From: Puia dinghuensis | GTDB lineage: Bacteria > Bacteroidota > Bacteroidia > Chitinophagales > Chitinophagaceae | Direction of reading: 5' to 3' | Assembly (NCBI GenBank): GCA_026225275.1 | Contig: JAMFSL010000209.1 | Coordinates: 1 to 64,000 of the forward strand | Length of the DNA: 64,000 nt | Shown: one piece after another, positions 7,407 to 16,254 of the stretch | Layout of the letters: every line of letters starts with the position of its first letter | How positions within the stretch are numbered: position 1 is the stretch's first letter | The notes under the pieces: model-generated | Seen by the model: the letters and a program-made list of their open reading frames with translations, nothing else | Databases searched by the model: none | What the model was told of the DNA's origin: nothing | Position numbers and translations under genes: made by a program

Positions 7407-8333
7407 ATGGAACAAAACGGGCGCGCTGAAAACGCGGTTGTCGTAAGAAATCTGGTCAAGGTTTATGGAAAGGAAAAAACCGCGGTTGATCATGTTTCTT
7501 TTTCCGTAAAGCCCGGAGAGATATTCGGATTGATCGGTCCGGACGGCGCCGGAAAGACCAGTATATTCCGAGTGCTCACCACCCTTCTGCTGCCGGATGG
7601 AGGCTCGGCTACGGTCGACGGATTGGACGTGGTAAAGGATTATAAACAGATCAGGAACAGGGTAGGGTATATGCCGGGAAAATTTTCCTTATACCAGGAC
7701 CTGAGCGTCGAAGAGAACCTGAATTTCTTTGCCACTGTATTTGATACTACAGTAGAAGCCAATTATCATTTGATCAAGGAGATTTATGACCAGCTGGAAC
7801 CTTTTAAAAAGCGAAGGGCGGGCAAGTTGTCCGGCGGGATGAAACAAAAACTGGCCTTATGTTGTGCGTTGATCCATAAACCTGTTGTCTTGTTTTTGGA
7901 TGAACCGACCACCGGCGTCGATCCTGTATCCCGAAAGGAGTTTTGGGAGATGCTTAAGCAACTGAAGACACAGAATATTACGATCGTCGTATCCACTCCT
8001 TATATGGATGAGGCCAATATGTGTGACGAGATCGCTTTGATCCAATCTGGCAGGCTTTTATCGGTGGATACGCCCGGGAATATCGTCAAATCCTATCCCG
8101 AACAGCTATATGCAGTCAAGGCGGATAATATGCATAAGCTTTTGAAGCTATTGCGCAGTTATGACAAGGTGATGAACAGCTATGCTTTTGGTGAGTTTGC
8201 GCATGTGTCTTTTAAGGACCCGCAGGTGAATATAAGCGAGGTGACTGATTATTTGAAGCAGGAGGGACTTGCAGACATCGAGTTGAGGACAACAGCAGTT
8301 ACGATTGAAGACAGTTTTATTAAATTATTATAA
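7407..8333 (+). CDS. ABC transporter ATP-binding protein (first, YbhF N-half-like)
   Basis: 308-residue ATPase. Walker A GPDGAGKT (44-51), complete signature LSGGMKQ (141-147), Walker B VVLFLDEP with catalytic E166, and the D-loop region GVDP. About 70 residues extend past the nucleotide-binding domain. The GPDGAGKT form of Walker A is typical of the drug-efflux subfamily that includes the N-terminal half of E. coli YbhF. Here the two halves of that protein are separate genes, 2 bp apart. Confidence 0.9.
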   Translation: MEQNGRAENAVVVRNLVKVYGKEKTAVDHVSFSVKPGEIFGLIGPDGAGKTSIFRVLTTLLLPDGGSATVDGLDVVKDYKQIRNRVGYMPGKFSLYQDLSVEENLNFFATVFDTTVEANYHLIKEIYDQLEPFKKRRAGKLSGGMKQKLALCCALIHKPVVLFLDEPTTGVDPVSRKEFWEMLKQLKTQNITIVVSTPYMDEANMCDEIALIQSGRLLSVDTPGNIVKSYPEQLYAVKADNMHKLLKLLRSYDKVMNSYAFGEFAHVSFKDPQVNISEVTDYLKQEGLADIELRTTAVTIEDSFIKLL

Positions 8334-8335
8334 CC

Positions 8336-9076
8336 ATGAGCGAAGCCGTCATAACAACTGATAAACTAACCAAACGATTTGGGGATTTTGTTGCCGTGAG
8401 TGAGATCTCTTTCGAGGTGGATAAAGGCGAAATATTTGGTTTCCTGGGGGCTAATGGCGCGGGGAAAACCACTGCTATGCGTATGTTATGCGGGCTTTCT
8501 ATTCCATCATCCGGAAAAGCTACGATCGCGGGTTTCGATGTATATAAGCAAACCGAGCAGATCAAAAAGAATATTGGCTATATGAGCCAGAAATTTTCAC
8601 TATACGAAGACCTTACCGTGTTGGAGAATATTAGATTTTTCGGGGGCATCTATGGGTTGACGGATAAGCAGATCAAAACAAAAAGCGACCAACTGATCAA
8701 CCAGCTGGGCTTGCAGCAGGAGGTGAAAAAGCTGGTGGTATCGCTGCCTCTGGGATGGAAACAAAAGCTGTCTTTTTCCGTCGCGGTGCTGCACGAACCA
8801 AAAATAGTTTTTTTAGATGAACCAACCGGCGGGGTGGATCCGGTAACCCGCAGACAGTTCTGGGATCTGATCTATGACGCAGCCGACAGGGGGGTAACCA
8901 TTTTTGTCACTACCCATTACATGGATGAGGCGGAATACTGCAATCGGATATCCATTATGGTCGACGGCGTTATAAAAGCGCTCGATACACCCCGAAAGCT
9001 AAAGGACAATTTTCACGCGGCAAATATGGACGAAGTATTTTATGAACTGGCCCGCGGCGCCAAACGCAGTGAATAA
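8336..9076 (+). CDS. ABC transporter ATP-binding protein (second, degenerate signature)
   Basis: 246-residue ATPase. Walker A GANGAGKT (38-45) and Walker B IVFLDEPTGGVDP with E162 are intact, but the LSGGQ signature is replaced by SLPLGWKQ (136-143). This is a known feature of the C-terminal nucleotide-binding domain in YbhF-like pumps. It probably forms an asymmetric heterodimer with the preceding ATPase. The operon order supports this; the asymmetry in hydrolysis is inferred. Confidence 0.9.
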   Translation: MSEAVITTDKLTKRFGDFVAVSEISFEVDKGEIFGFLGANGAGKTTAMRMLCGLSIPSSGKATIAGFDVYKQTEQIKKNIGYMSQKFSLYEDLTVLENIRFFGGIYGLTDKQIKTKSDQLINQLGLQQEVKKLVVSLPLGWKQKLSFSVAVLHEPKIVFLDEPTGGVDPVTRRQFWDLIYDAADRGVTIFVTTHYMDEAEYCNRISIMVDGVIKALDTPRKLKDNFHAANMDEVFYELARGAKRSE

Positions 9077-9086
9077 ACTAACAAGT

Positions 9087-10193
9087 ATGAAACAGTTTGT
9101 CATATTTATCCGAAAAGAATTTGCGCATGTGCTGCGCGATCGTAAAACGCTGCTGATCCTATTCGGGATGCCGGTAGTGCAGATCCTGATATTTGGTTTT
9201 GCGCTGACCAGTGAGGTGAAGGATGCCAGGATAGTCATCATGGACCAGGCCCGGGACGCTGCTTCCCGACAGATCATTTCCAAAATAGAAGCCAGCAGGT
9301 ATTTCGAGGTGGATAAAACCGTAAGGAGCAATCAGGAGATGAAAGAAGCGTTGAAGCAGGGCGATATCAGGCTGGCCGTTATCTTTCCGGCTAATTTCAA
9401 TTATGACCTGGTGCATCAGAATGATGCCCGGATACAGGTCATTGCGGACGCCACGGATCCGAATAACGCGACTACCTTAATCAGCTATATTAACGCCATT
9501 ATCCAGGATTACGAGGCAGACTTCAATAAAACCAATAATGTACCCTACCGGATATTGCCCGAGATCAGGTTTTTATATAACCCGGAACTAAAGGGGGCGC
9601 CCAATTACGTACCGGGGGTAATGGCATTGGTGTTAATGCTGGTTTGCGTAATGATGACTGCCGTTTCCATCGTAAAAGAAAAAGAAACCGGTACCATGGA
9701 GATCCTGTTGGTTTCTCCGTTTAGCCCGCTGAAGATCATTGTAGCGAAAGCGGTGCCGTATTTGATATTGTCCCTGGTTAATGTAGTCACCATTTTACTG
9801 TTAAGTGTTTTTGTGCTTGACCTGCCTGTCAATGGCAATATTTTCCTGCTCTTTGCGGAAAGCACCTTGTTTATCATCACCTGTCTTGTCATTGGGATCT
9901 TTATTTCGGTCAAAACGAATACCATGCAGGTAGCCATGCTGATCTCTTTAATGGGCATGATGTTGCCGACTATCCTGTTCAGCGGTTTTATGTTCCCGAT
10001 CGAAAATATGCCCTTGCCGCTGCAGCTGATTTCTAACGTTATCCCCGCCAAATGGTATTATATAATAGTAAAGGACATCATGATCAAGGGTCTCGGTCTA
10101 GGTGCGATTTGGAAGGAGACGCTTATTTTGGCGGGGATTACTATATTCATGCTTGTCATCAGTCTAAAAAGTTTCAAAATCCGCTTATCATGA
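9087..10193 (+). CDS. ABC-2 type permease (YbhS-like)
   Basis: 368-residue inner-membrane subunit. One N-terminal membrane helix (about residues 20-40), a large periplasmic domain, and five helices in the C-terminal half after the VPGVMALVLMLVCVMMTA segment; KEKETGTMEILLVSP is the typical ABC-2 coupling motif. The ATG at 9087 is preferred over an upstream in-frame start at 9042, which would overlap the ATPase gene. Its TGA overlaps the ATG of the second permease by 4 bp, indicating obligate pairing. Confidence 0.88.
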   Translation: MKQFVIFIRKEFAHVLRDRKTLLILFGMPVVQILIFGFALTSEVKDARIVIMDQARDAASRQIISKIEASRYFEVDKTVRSNQEMKEALKQGDIRLAVIFPANFNYDLVHQNDARIQVIADATDPNNATTLISYINAIIQDYEADFNKTNNVPYRILPEIRFLYNPELKGAPNYVPGVMALVLMLVCVMMTAVSIVKEKETGTMEILLVSPFSPLKIIVAKAVPYLILSLVNVVTILLLSVFVLDLPVNGNIFLLFAESTLFIITCLVIGIFISVKTNTMQVAMLISLMGMMLPTILFSGFMFPIENMPLPLQLISNVIPAKWYYIIVKDIMIKGLGLGAIWKETLILAGITIFMLVISLKSFKIRLS

Positions 10194-11308
10194 GGACCAT
10201 CAAATTTTTACTGCAAAAAGAGTTCAGGCAGATCTTTCGCAACCGGGCCATTGTGGCAATGGTCATTGCTATGCCGGTCATCCAGCTGATTATTTTGCCG
10301 CTGGCCGCGAATTATGAGGTAAAAAATGTCAACGTTGCCGTTATCGATAAGGATCATTCCTCTTATTCACAAAAATTGATCAATAAAATAATAGCATCGG
10401 GCTACTTCAAATTAACCGGCTATGATTTTTCATTTAAGCAGGCCTATCGGCTGATCGAGTCCGATGCAGCGGATCTTATACTGGAGATTCCCCAGGGTTT
10501 TGAGCGAAATTTGATACGCGAAAATGAGCAGAAACTGTTTGTGGCGGTAAATGCTATAAATGGTACAAAAGCAAATCTTGGGAGTGCCTATCTCCTGACA
10601 GTGATTCAGGATTTCAATAGGGATGTCAGGTTGCAATTCATTCAGCCTGGCAATTTTAACCAGCAGCCGACTATTGATGTCGCTTCGTCCAACTGGTATA
10701 ACCCTTTGCTAGATTATCATATGTACATGGTACCGGGTATACTGGCTATACTGGTCACGATGATAGGTGGCTTCTTAACTGCGCTGAATATCGTTAAAGA
10801 AAAGGAGGTGGGTACTATCGAGCAGATCAATGTAACCCCGATTAAAAAATACCACTTTATTTTAGGCAAGCTTATCCCCTTCTGGATATTGGGAAATGTG
10901 GTATTTACGCTTGGCCTCCTTGTCGCCCGGCTCGTCTATGGCATCATACCAGTGGGCAGTCTTTTCCTTATGTATGGATTTATAGCTGTCTACCTGCTCG
11001 CCGTTTTGGGGCTTGGTTTGCTGATTTCCACCTTTTGCGAAACGCAGCAGCAGGCTATGTTCGTCATGTTCTTTTTTGTGATGATCTTCGTGCTGATGGG
11101 CGGCCTGTTTACTTCGATTGACAGCATGCCCGACTGGGCGAAAACCGTTACTAAGTTTAACCCTGTCAGTTACCTGATCGAGGTGATGCGGATGATCATG
11201 CTGAAAGGAAGCAGCCTTAAAAACATATTACCACAGTTGGGCATTATAGCCGTATTTGCGCTGGTACTTAACAGTTTAGCTATTTTTAATTATAAGAAGA
11301 CCAGTTAA
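10190..11308 (+). CDS. ABC-2 type permease (YbhR-like)
   Basis: 372-residue partner permease with the same topology as the preceding gene: N-terminal helix, periplasmic domain, then five helices; coupling motif KEKEVGTIEQINVTP. Start ATG at 10190 lies in the ATGA overlap with the upstream stop; a longer in-frame reading from 10052 would overlap the preceding gene by 140 bp and lacks family similarity, so it was not chosen. It is the last gene of the efflux operon. Confidence 0.88.
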   Translation: MRTIKFLLQKEFRQIFRNRAIVAMVIAMPVIQLIILPLAANYEVKNVNVAVIDKDHSSYSQKLINKIIASGYFKLTGYDFSFKQAYRLIESDAADLILEIPQGFERNLIRENEQKLFVAVNAINGTKANLGSAYLLTVIQDFNRDVRLQFIQPGNFNQQPTIDVASSNWYNPLLDYHMYMVPGILAILVTMIGGFLTALNIVKEKEVGTIEQINVTPIKKYHFILGKLIPFWILGNVVFTLGLLVARLVYGIIPVGSLFLMYGFIAVYLLAVLGLGLLISTFCETQQQAMFVMFFFVMIFVLMGGLFTSIDSMPDWAKTVTKFNPVSYLIEVMRMIMLKGSSLKNILPQLGIIAVFALVLNSLAIFNYKKTS

Positions 11309-11318
11309 TAAGCATCTA

Positions 11319-11340
11319 TTGCATATTCGGGAATGTGCAA
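11319..11340. promoter_or_regulatory. Inverted repeat after the efflux operon
   Basis: Arms TTGCATATTC and GAATGTGCAA (one mismatch) flank a GG centre, starting 11 bp after the last permease and 36 bp before the cytochrome start. No T run follows, so it may be either a weak termination hairpin or an operator for the cytochrome gene. Confidence 0.35.
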
Positions 11341-11375
11341 TGTGTTGTATCTTCAACGGAGGGAGTATTTTTGCT

Positions 11376-12689
11376 ATGAGCAGCTATCGGCGATTGTCCT
11401 TTTTTGTTGGAGCCATTGTTTGTTTTATTGTTCTTTTTTCCCGATGTATGCAGCCGGCGCCGGCAAAGAATGTGGATCCGCGAGGCGCAGGTTATGCGGG
11501 GATGGCTGCGTGTATGGATTGTCATAAGGGCATTGGCGGGACGTATGTGCATGCGGCGCATGCGATGACTTCACGGATAGCGAATATACATACGGTGGAT
11601 GGGCCGTTTGGGCGGGGAACGGGGAGCGGGGCTTCCGCGGCTGGGGCGACCCGGGATAACGAATTTATTTATGATGCGGGTCACAAAGTGATCATGGAGC
11701 AGCGGGACAGTGGGCTTTACCAGGTGGCTGTCACGGAACGGGTGCGGGAAGCGCATCGATTCGATATTGCGGTTGGATCTGGGCGTAAGGCGCAGACCTA
11801 TTTGTATTGGAAGGGGGATGGCGTTTTTCAATTACCTGTCTCCTATTTTGTTACCGAACACAGCTGGGCTAACAGTCCCTATTACCCGCCGGACAGCATT
11901 TGGTTTGACCGGGCGGTCAATGTAGGATGTTTTGAGTGTCACAGTTCCTATATCGGGACGAAGGCGATGCTGCATACCAATTTTTTCGAGGGTACGCCGC
12001 AGTATGACCGGGCGACGGTCGTCTATGGGATCGATTGTGAGCGGTGTCATGGTCCCGGCGCTTTGCATGCCGCATGGCAGCGGGAGCATCCGGAAGATAC
12101 GGTGGGAAGGTATATGGCTAAATTTGCCAGGCTGACGCGGCAACAGCGGCTGGATGTATGTGCTGTGTGTCATTCGGGGGCTCATACCGGTCAACTGCGT
12201 TCTGTCTTTCTTTTCAAGCCGGGGGATACGTTGTCGAATTATTATTTCGCAGATCCGCGGCTGAGTAAGGCGCCGGAGAATACGGATGTGCATGGGAATC
12301 AATATGAGTTGCTGATAGCGAGTCAATGTTACCTGCAATCGAAAACGCTGGAGTGCGGGAGTTGTCATGATGTGCATGTGCGGGAGAGGGAGAACCTGGC
12401 GGTGTTTGCGGCGCGGTGTATGAATTGTCATGTGCCGGCTGGAGGACACGCGGGAGTGGAGGTTGCGAGGGGCGGGCATTTGGATGGTAGGGTTGGGGGG
12501 GTGAAGGTCGATCGGGCTTTTCTCATCAATAACTGCATCGATTGTCATATGCCGGCGCGTGCCTCTGCGAGGATCACACTACTTACGCAGCAGCAAAAGG
12601 ATCCTGTTGCCGACCTGGTGAGGAGTCATTACATCACTGTTTACCCGGAGGAGTCGAAAAAGAGGCTGGCGGCTCTGGCGCCCCATTGA
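11376..12689 (+). CDS. Heptahaem c-type cytochrome, exported
   Basis: 437-residue multihaem cytochrome. Seven CxxCH haem-binding motifs start at residues 46, 185, 221, 262, 327, 348 and 387 (CMDCH, CFECH, CERCH, CAVCH, CGSCH, CMNCH, CIDCH). An N-terminal hydrophobic segment (8-22) exports it; C24 could be lipidated but the preceding FSR is a poor lipobox. The first haem is separated from the others by about 130 residues of beta-like sequence. It resembles cytochrome c554/c3-type multihaem families; no CxxCK is seen, so it is not NrfA. A short Gly/Ser insertion lies near 79-92. Start ATG at 11376 is chosen because the upstream in-frame extension lacks signal-peptide character. The 3' end overlaps the convergent HTH gene by 56 bp. 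Confidence 0.85.
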   Translation: MSSYRRLSFFVGAIVCFIVLFSRCMQPAPAKNVDPRGAGYAGMAACMDCHKGIGGTYVHAAHAMTSRIANIHTVDGPFGRGTGSGASAAGATRDNEFIYDAGHKVIMEQRDSGLYQVAVTERVREAHRFDIAVGSGRKAQTYLYWKGDGVFQLPVSYFVTEHSWANSPYYPPDSIWFDRAVNVGCFECHSSYIGTKAMLHTNFFEGTPQYDRATVVYGIDCERCHGPGALHAAWQREHPEDTVGRYMAKFARLTRQQRLDVCAVCHSGAHTGQLRSVFLFKPGDTLSNYYFADPRLSKAPENTDVHGNQYELLIASQCYLQSKTLECGSCHDVHVRERENLAVFAARCMNCHVPAGGHAGVEVARGGHLDGRVGGVKVDRAFLINNCIDCHMPARASARITLLTQQQKDPVADLVRSHYITVYPEESKKRLAALAPH

Positions 12690-14208
12690 AATCGTCGCGG
12701 TAGGAGGTCTTGCCATTGGAGAGATAGACATAATCGACAGATCCTGTACCCTGGAAGCTGAAATCGATACCGACGATTTTGGACCGGATGATATGACGGG
12801 GAACGGTATAAGCCAACCGGTTGTCGATCAGGATCTTTGCCTGGCCGCTGTCCGACTCTATGCGGAGTTTTACGTCGTTCGTGAAATCGACGCCGAAGGC
12901 GGAGAGGTCTTCATTCTTCCCTGACGTATAGAAATAAGTGAAATAGAGATCGATGTTGGAGATACAGCCTTTTGCGCAGAGCGGGACCCAAATGGCGCCG
13001 CTTTCACAGAGCAGATAGACGCGCGTGAGCTGGCAGGCCGCCGACCCTTCGGCATAGTCATTCCTAAGGGAAGTCTCAAAGACGAAATGATCGGTATAGA
13101 TCTCACCGAAATCCCCCACATTGGCGAAAAGGACATTGGGCGGCGAGGGCTGCAGGGGAATATTTTTTTCACGGATCTGCTGGAGGGACAGGCTCAGCCG
13201 GCCGTCATGAATGGCTTCTTCCTTTTTAAAATAGACGGGTACGGGGCTTTGATCGACCATCGGCAGCCAGCCATCGGTTTTGATCAGCAGGCTGTGCGTT
13301 TTGACGATCTTACCGTGTACCTGGAGGGAAGCATGGTAATATTCGGGATAGTAGTAAACAGAAGTGTACTGGTGTTCGTGTTTGGAGACTTTTACCCGGC
13401 GGGTGGTATCCCAGGATTGCTGGATGATGACTGAGTCGTCCGGCGAGCGGGAGGCGTCGAAGTCGAAGACGACTGAGTTAGGTAAGCCGGATGAAACGAC
13501 CTTTTTGCTGCTGAATTTGTAGTCGCCGGGTTGCGGGGCGGGTTGCTGGCCGTGGAGGAAGAGGAGGACGAGTAATATGCCGATAAGGGGGATGGCGAAG
13601 AGCCAGGTTTTTCTGGGAGTGGGGTTCGCGGGGGCAGGCGAGGTGGCGGCGGGGGCGGGCGGTTCAGTGGTGGCGGAGGGTTCAGTGGTGGCGGAGGGTT
13701 CAGCGGCGGGCGAGTCGGTAGTGGGCGAGTCGGTGGGGGGGGCCTGGTGGGGGTTTTCGGGGATGTGGGCCCGGGTGCGGGATTCGGTGGCGGAGATGGG
13801 GGTTTCGATTGGTGGAGGAGGTACGGGGGTGATCGCGGAGGGGGAGATGGGGGGTACGGCGGCTACGGCGGGGGATTCATTTCCGGCCTCGGGAGAATCG
13901 GTGGCTGAAGAGTGAGTGGCTGAAGAGTTGGTGACGGGGTGATTTTTTGCGGCGAGATCCCGCCAGTTATCGTAGCCCAGGAATTGGGCAAGGGTATTGA
14001 GGGTATGGGTGTTGGGGAGGCTGTCGTACTTAACCTTGCCCCAAATACGCTTGAGGGTTACATGGCTGATCGTGATCCCAGTCTCTTCCCTAATGAGCTC
14101 GCTGAGCTGTAAAAAGTCCTGGTTGGTCCAGGCTTCGCAGTCACCCCACCCGGTTTTTTCTTCGAACAATTTTTTTACCTGCCGGATCAGGTTGTCATCG
14201 GTGTGCAT
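12634..14208 (-). CDS. Membrane-anchored HTH protein with PKD-like and lectin-like extracytoplasmic domains
   Basis: 524 residues with an unusual layout: an N-terminal DNA-binding-like domain (about 30-88; SHVTLKRIWGKV and LNTLAQFLGYDNWRDL), a Pro/Ser/Thr/Ala-rich linker (90-198), one membrane helix (201-219), a PKD-like beta domain (about 235-305) and a C-terminal region resembling a concanavalin-type jelly roll (about 350-510). This layout fits a one-component transmembrane regulator of the ToxR/CadC type, sensing outside and binding DNA inside. The N-terminal domain type is recurrent in Bacteroidota; the sensory role is inferred. Convergent 56-bp overlap with the heptahaem cytochrome gene. 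Confidence 0.7.
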   Translation of the reverse strand: MHTDDNLIRQVKKLFEEKTGWGDCEAWTNQDFLQLSELIREETGITISHVTLKRIWGKVKYDSLPNTHTLNTLAQFLGYDNWRDLAAKNHPVTNSSATHSSATDSPEAGNESPAVAAVPPISPSAITPVPPPPIETPISATESRTRAHIPENPHQAPPTDSPTTDSPAAEPSATTEPSATTEPPAPAATSPAPANPTPRKTWLFAIPLIGILLVLLFLHGQQPAPQPGDYKFSSKKVVSSGLPNSVVFDFDASRSPDDSVIIQQSWDTTRRVKVSKHEHQYTSVYYYPEYYHASLQVHGKIVKTHSLLIKTDGWLPMVDQSPVPVYFKKEEAIHDGRLSLSLQQIREKNIPLQPSPPNVLFANVGDFGEIYTDHFVFETSLRNDYAEGSAACQLTRVYLLCESGAIWVPLCAKGCISNIDLYFTYFYTSGKNEDLSAFGVDFTNDVKLRIESDSGQAKILIDNRLAYTVPRHIIRSKIVGIDFSFQGTGSVDYVYLSNGKTSYRDDFNGAPEPPASFSTPPGKQ

Positions 14209-14275
14209 AATAGCTAAAGCATTATAGTCCTGTAAATTTAGCCTTCTTCGTCTGGCTACCCCGGTTTTGTACCAA

Positions 14276-14295
14276 CTTGTACGAACGTGTACAAG
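14276..14295. promoter_or_regulatory. Inverted repeat CTTGTAC-n6-GTACAAG
   Basis: Perfect 7-bp arms (14276-14282 and 14289-14295) in the divergent space between the HTH membrane protein and the aspartyl-protease gene. An extra TTGTAC half site is at 14267-14272. The placement suits an operator controlling one or both genes, perhaps bound by the HTH protein itself. Confidence 0.5.
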
Positions 14296-14364
14296 GATTG
14301 AATCGCTTTTTCCCTGCTTATCGCTGAATTTTATGACAATTTAATATAATCTGATCACCTGACG

Positions 14365-15561
14365 ATGCGCCATTTCTTCACCATCCTGCTCTTTCTTCTT
14401 TTCTGGCAGGCCCGGTCGGCCGCCCAGGATGGGGAGGATATACCTGCGGACCGTTACCTGACGACCATCCGGTTCAGGGTATTGATCGGGGGCATCATTC
14501 TTGGCAAAGTACAGATCGGTAATTTTCCGGATTCCCTGAATTTTATTTTCGATACCGGCTGTGGAAGCATGTCCCTGGATTCGACTACGGCCGAGCGCTT
14601 TAAGCTGGCCCCGGAATCGAGCACGAATATCATCCGAGGCATCGGGGGCGTTCGTCAACAGCGCCTGCTGAGCAATATGCGGTTGCGGGTAGGGCAGCTC
14701 AGTATAGACAGCCTGACGATACAGGTGAGTAACTATGAGCTGTTGAGCAGCATCTATGGGGAGAACATCGACGGCATTGTCGGGTACACTTTTTTCTCCC
14801 GTTACGTGGTGAAGATCGACTATGACAGCCTGAAGATGGATGTTTATTCGGCGGGGCCCGTGCATTATCCGGGGGGGGGATTTCTGCTGAAGCCGCGGGT
14901 ATTCGGTCTGCCTATGATGGACGGTCAGCTGAACGATGCGCGGGATATTAATTCCCGGTTCTTTTTCGATACGGGCGCCGGCCTGTGCCTCCTTTTTTCT
15001 TCTCATTTTACGACGGACAGCGCCATCTTCGCTCCCAAGAAGAAAAAGCCTGTACTGGCGGAGGGCGCCGGTCTGGGCGGGAAGACGGAATTGAAGCTGA
15101 CTACGTTGAAGAACTTTTCCATCGGACCATTCAGGTTCAGGCAGATACCGTGTTACATTTTTGACGACGAGTGCGATGTCACTGCCTATCCGCAGCTGGG
15201 CGGCTTGATCGGGAACGATCTTCTGCGGCGATTCAATCTCATTGTGAATTATGCGCGGTCGGAGATCTATATCCTCCCGAATGCTACCTTTAAGCAACCC
15301 TTCGACTACAGTTATAGCGGCGTTTCGATCGGCCTGCTGAGTGGCAAGATCGTGGTCACGGATGTGATGAGAGATTCGCCTGCCGAGAAGGCGGGATTCC
15401 GGGAAGGGGATGTTATCCTGGAGATCAACGGGAATTCCCGGCAGGATGTTCAGGTCTACCAGGGGTTATTGCGTACTCTAGGGCCCAGGGTCAGGGTGTT
15501 GGTGCGCCGGAATGAGGGGGAGGTAGCGCAGTTGTCATTGAAGGTGAAGAGTATTTTATGA
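14365..15561 (+). CDS. Secreted retropepsin-like aspartyl protease with PDZ domain
   Basis: 398 residues: signal peptide (cleavage near SAAQ, 20), two aspartyl-protease half domains each with a DTG active-site triad (D63-T64-G65 in FIFDTGCGS and D202-T203-G204 in FFDTGAGL), and a C-terminal PDZ domain (about 305-398, with VMRDSPAEKAGFREGDVILEI). Two intact DTG motifs suggest a single-chain active enzyme in the periplasm or at the surface. A diverged paralogue lies at 50.8-51.9 kb. The substrate is unknown. Confidence 0.82.
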   Translation: MRHFFTILLFLLFWQARSAAQDGEDIPADRYLTTIRFRVLIGGIILGKVQIGNFPDSLNFIFDTGCGSMSLDSTTAERFKLAPESSTNIIRGIGGVRQQRLLSNMRLRVGQLSIDSLTIQVSNYELLSSIYGENIDGIVGYTFFSRYVVKIDYDSLKMDVYSAGPVHYPGGGFLLKPRVFGLPMMDGQLNDARDINSRFFFDTGAGLCLLFSSHFTTDSAIFAPKKKKPVLAEGAGLGGKTELKLTTLKNFSIGPFRFRQIPCYIFDDECDVTAYPQLGGLIGNDLLRRFNLIVNYARSEIYILPNATFKQPFDYSYSGVSIGLLSGKIVVTDVMRDSPAEKAGFREGDVILEINGNSRQDVQVYQGLLRTLGPRVRVLVRRNEGEVAQLSLKVKSIL

Positions 15562-15589
15562 GGAGGCTCACATTCTCTATCTTTAGGGC

Positions 15590-16213
15590 ATGAAATATCG
15601 CTTGATACTTTTCTTTGCGGGGTTGTTTTGCGCTGCCGCGACGGATGCCCAGGTTACCAGGGATACCATCCCAAGGACCTTTACCAAAATTGATTCCACG
15701 CTGAAGATCGGGAAAGTGGGTTATAGGGTAACGTGCAGGAATAAAAACGCGCAATTCAACGATTTGACAGTCAGGCCGGTCGGATTCGATGGGAGTGCCA
15801 GAGAGATCGCTTTCCCCCTCAGAGGCAGGGTGTTGAAGGCGCAGATCGACGATCTTAACAGTGATGGAAATCCCGATCTGGTGCTGTTTATCATGAGTGA
15901 TACGGGAGGGGTATTTGGGACGGTATACGCTTTTTTATCTGTGGACAACAAGTCTATTACCGGCTGCGTCTTGCCGGATGCCATGATGGATGGAAAGATC
16001 AATACGGGTTACAAGGGGCATGACCAGTTTATTCTGATGGAAGGCAATCTGCTGCAAAAATTTCCCATCTATAAACCCGGAGATGATAAGGACAATCCCA
16101 CAGGCGGAACGAGGGTGGTGTTGTATCAACTGACCAGGGGCGGCGACAATAGCGGGCCTGATAATGGGCCTACTTATAAGTTCAATCTGATTAGGACATA
16201 TGATACGCACTAG
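15590..16213 (+). CDS. Secreted protein of unknown function
   Basis: 207 residues with a signal peptide (LILFFAGLFCAAATDAQ). I do not recognise a family with certainty. One segment, DDLNSDGNPDLVLF (about 85-98), looks like the calcium-binding DxNxDGxxD turn of FG-GAP/VCBS-type repeats, so a beta-rich exported protein is likely. A TATCTTTA box ends 5 bp before the ATG at 15590 and might be a -7 element for a nearly leaderless message, but no -33 match was seen. It starts 29 bp after the protease gene and could also be read through from it. Confidence 0.65.
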   Translation: MKYRLILFFAGLFCAAATDAQVTRDTIPRTFTKIDSTLKIGKVGYRVTCRNKNAQFNDLTVRPVGFDGSAREIAFPLRGRVLKAQIDDLNSDGNPDLVLFIMSDTGGVFGTVYAFLSVDNKSITGCVLPDAMMDGKINTGYKGHDQFILMEGNLLQKFPIYKPGDDKDNPTGGTRVVLYQLTRGGDNSGPDNGPTYKFNLIRTYDTH

Positions 16214-16254
16214 AGGGGCCGGCTATCGGGAGCAGATGGGCTTCTGGGGCCGGG

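Noticed and set aside
11376-12689. NrfA-type nitrite reductase
   Set aside because: No CxxCK motif and no NrfA catalytic signature; all seven motifs are CxxCH.
13577-13915. 112-residue plus-strand Gly/Val-rich open frame
   Set aside because: Antisense shadow of the Pro/Ser/Thr linker of the HTH sensor.
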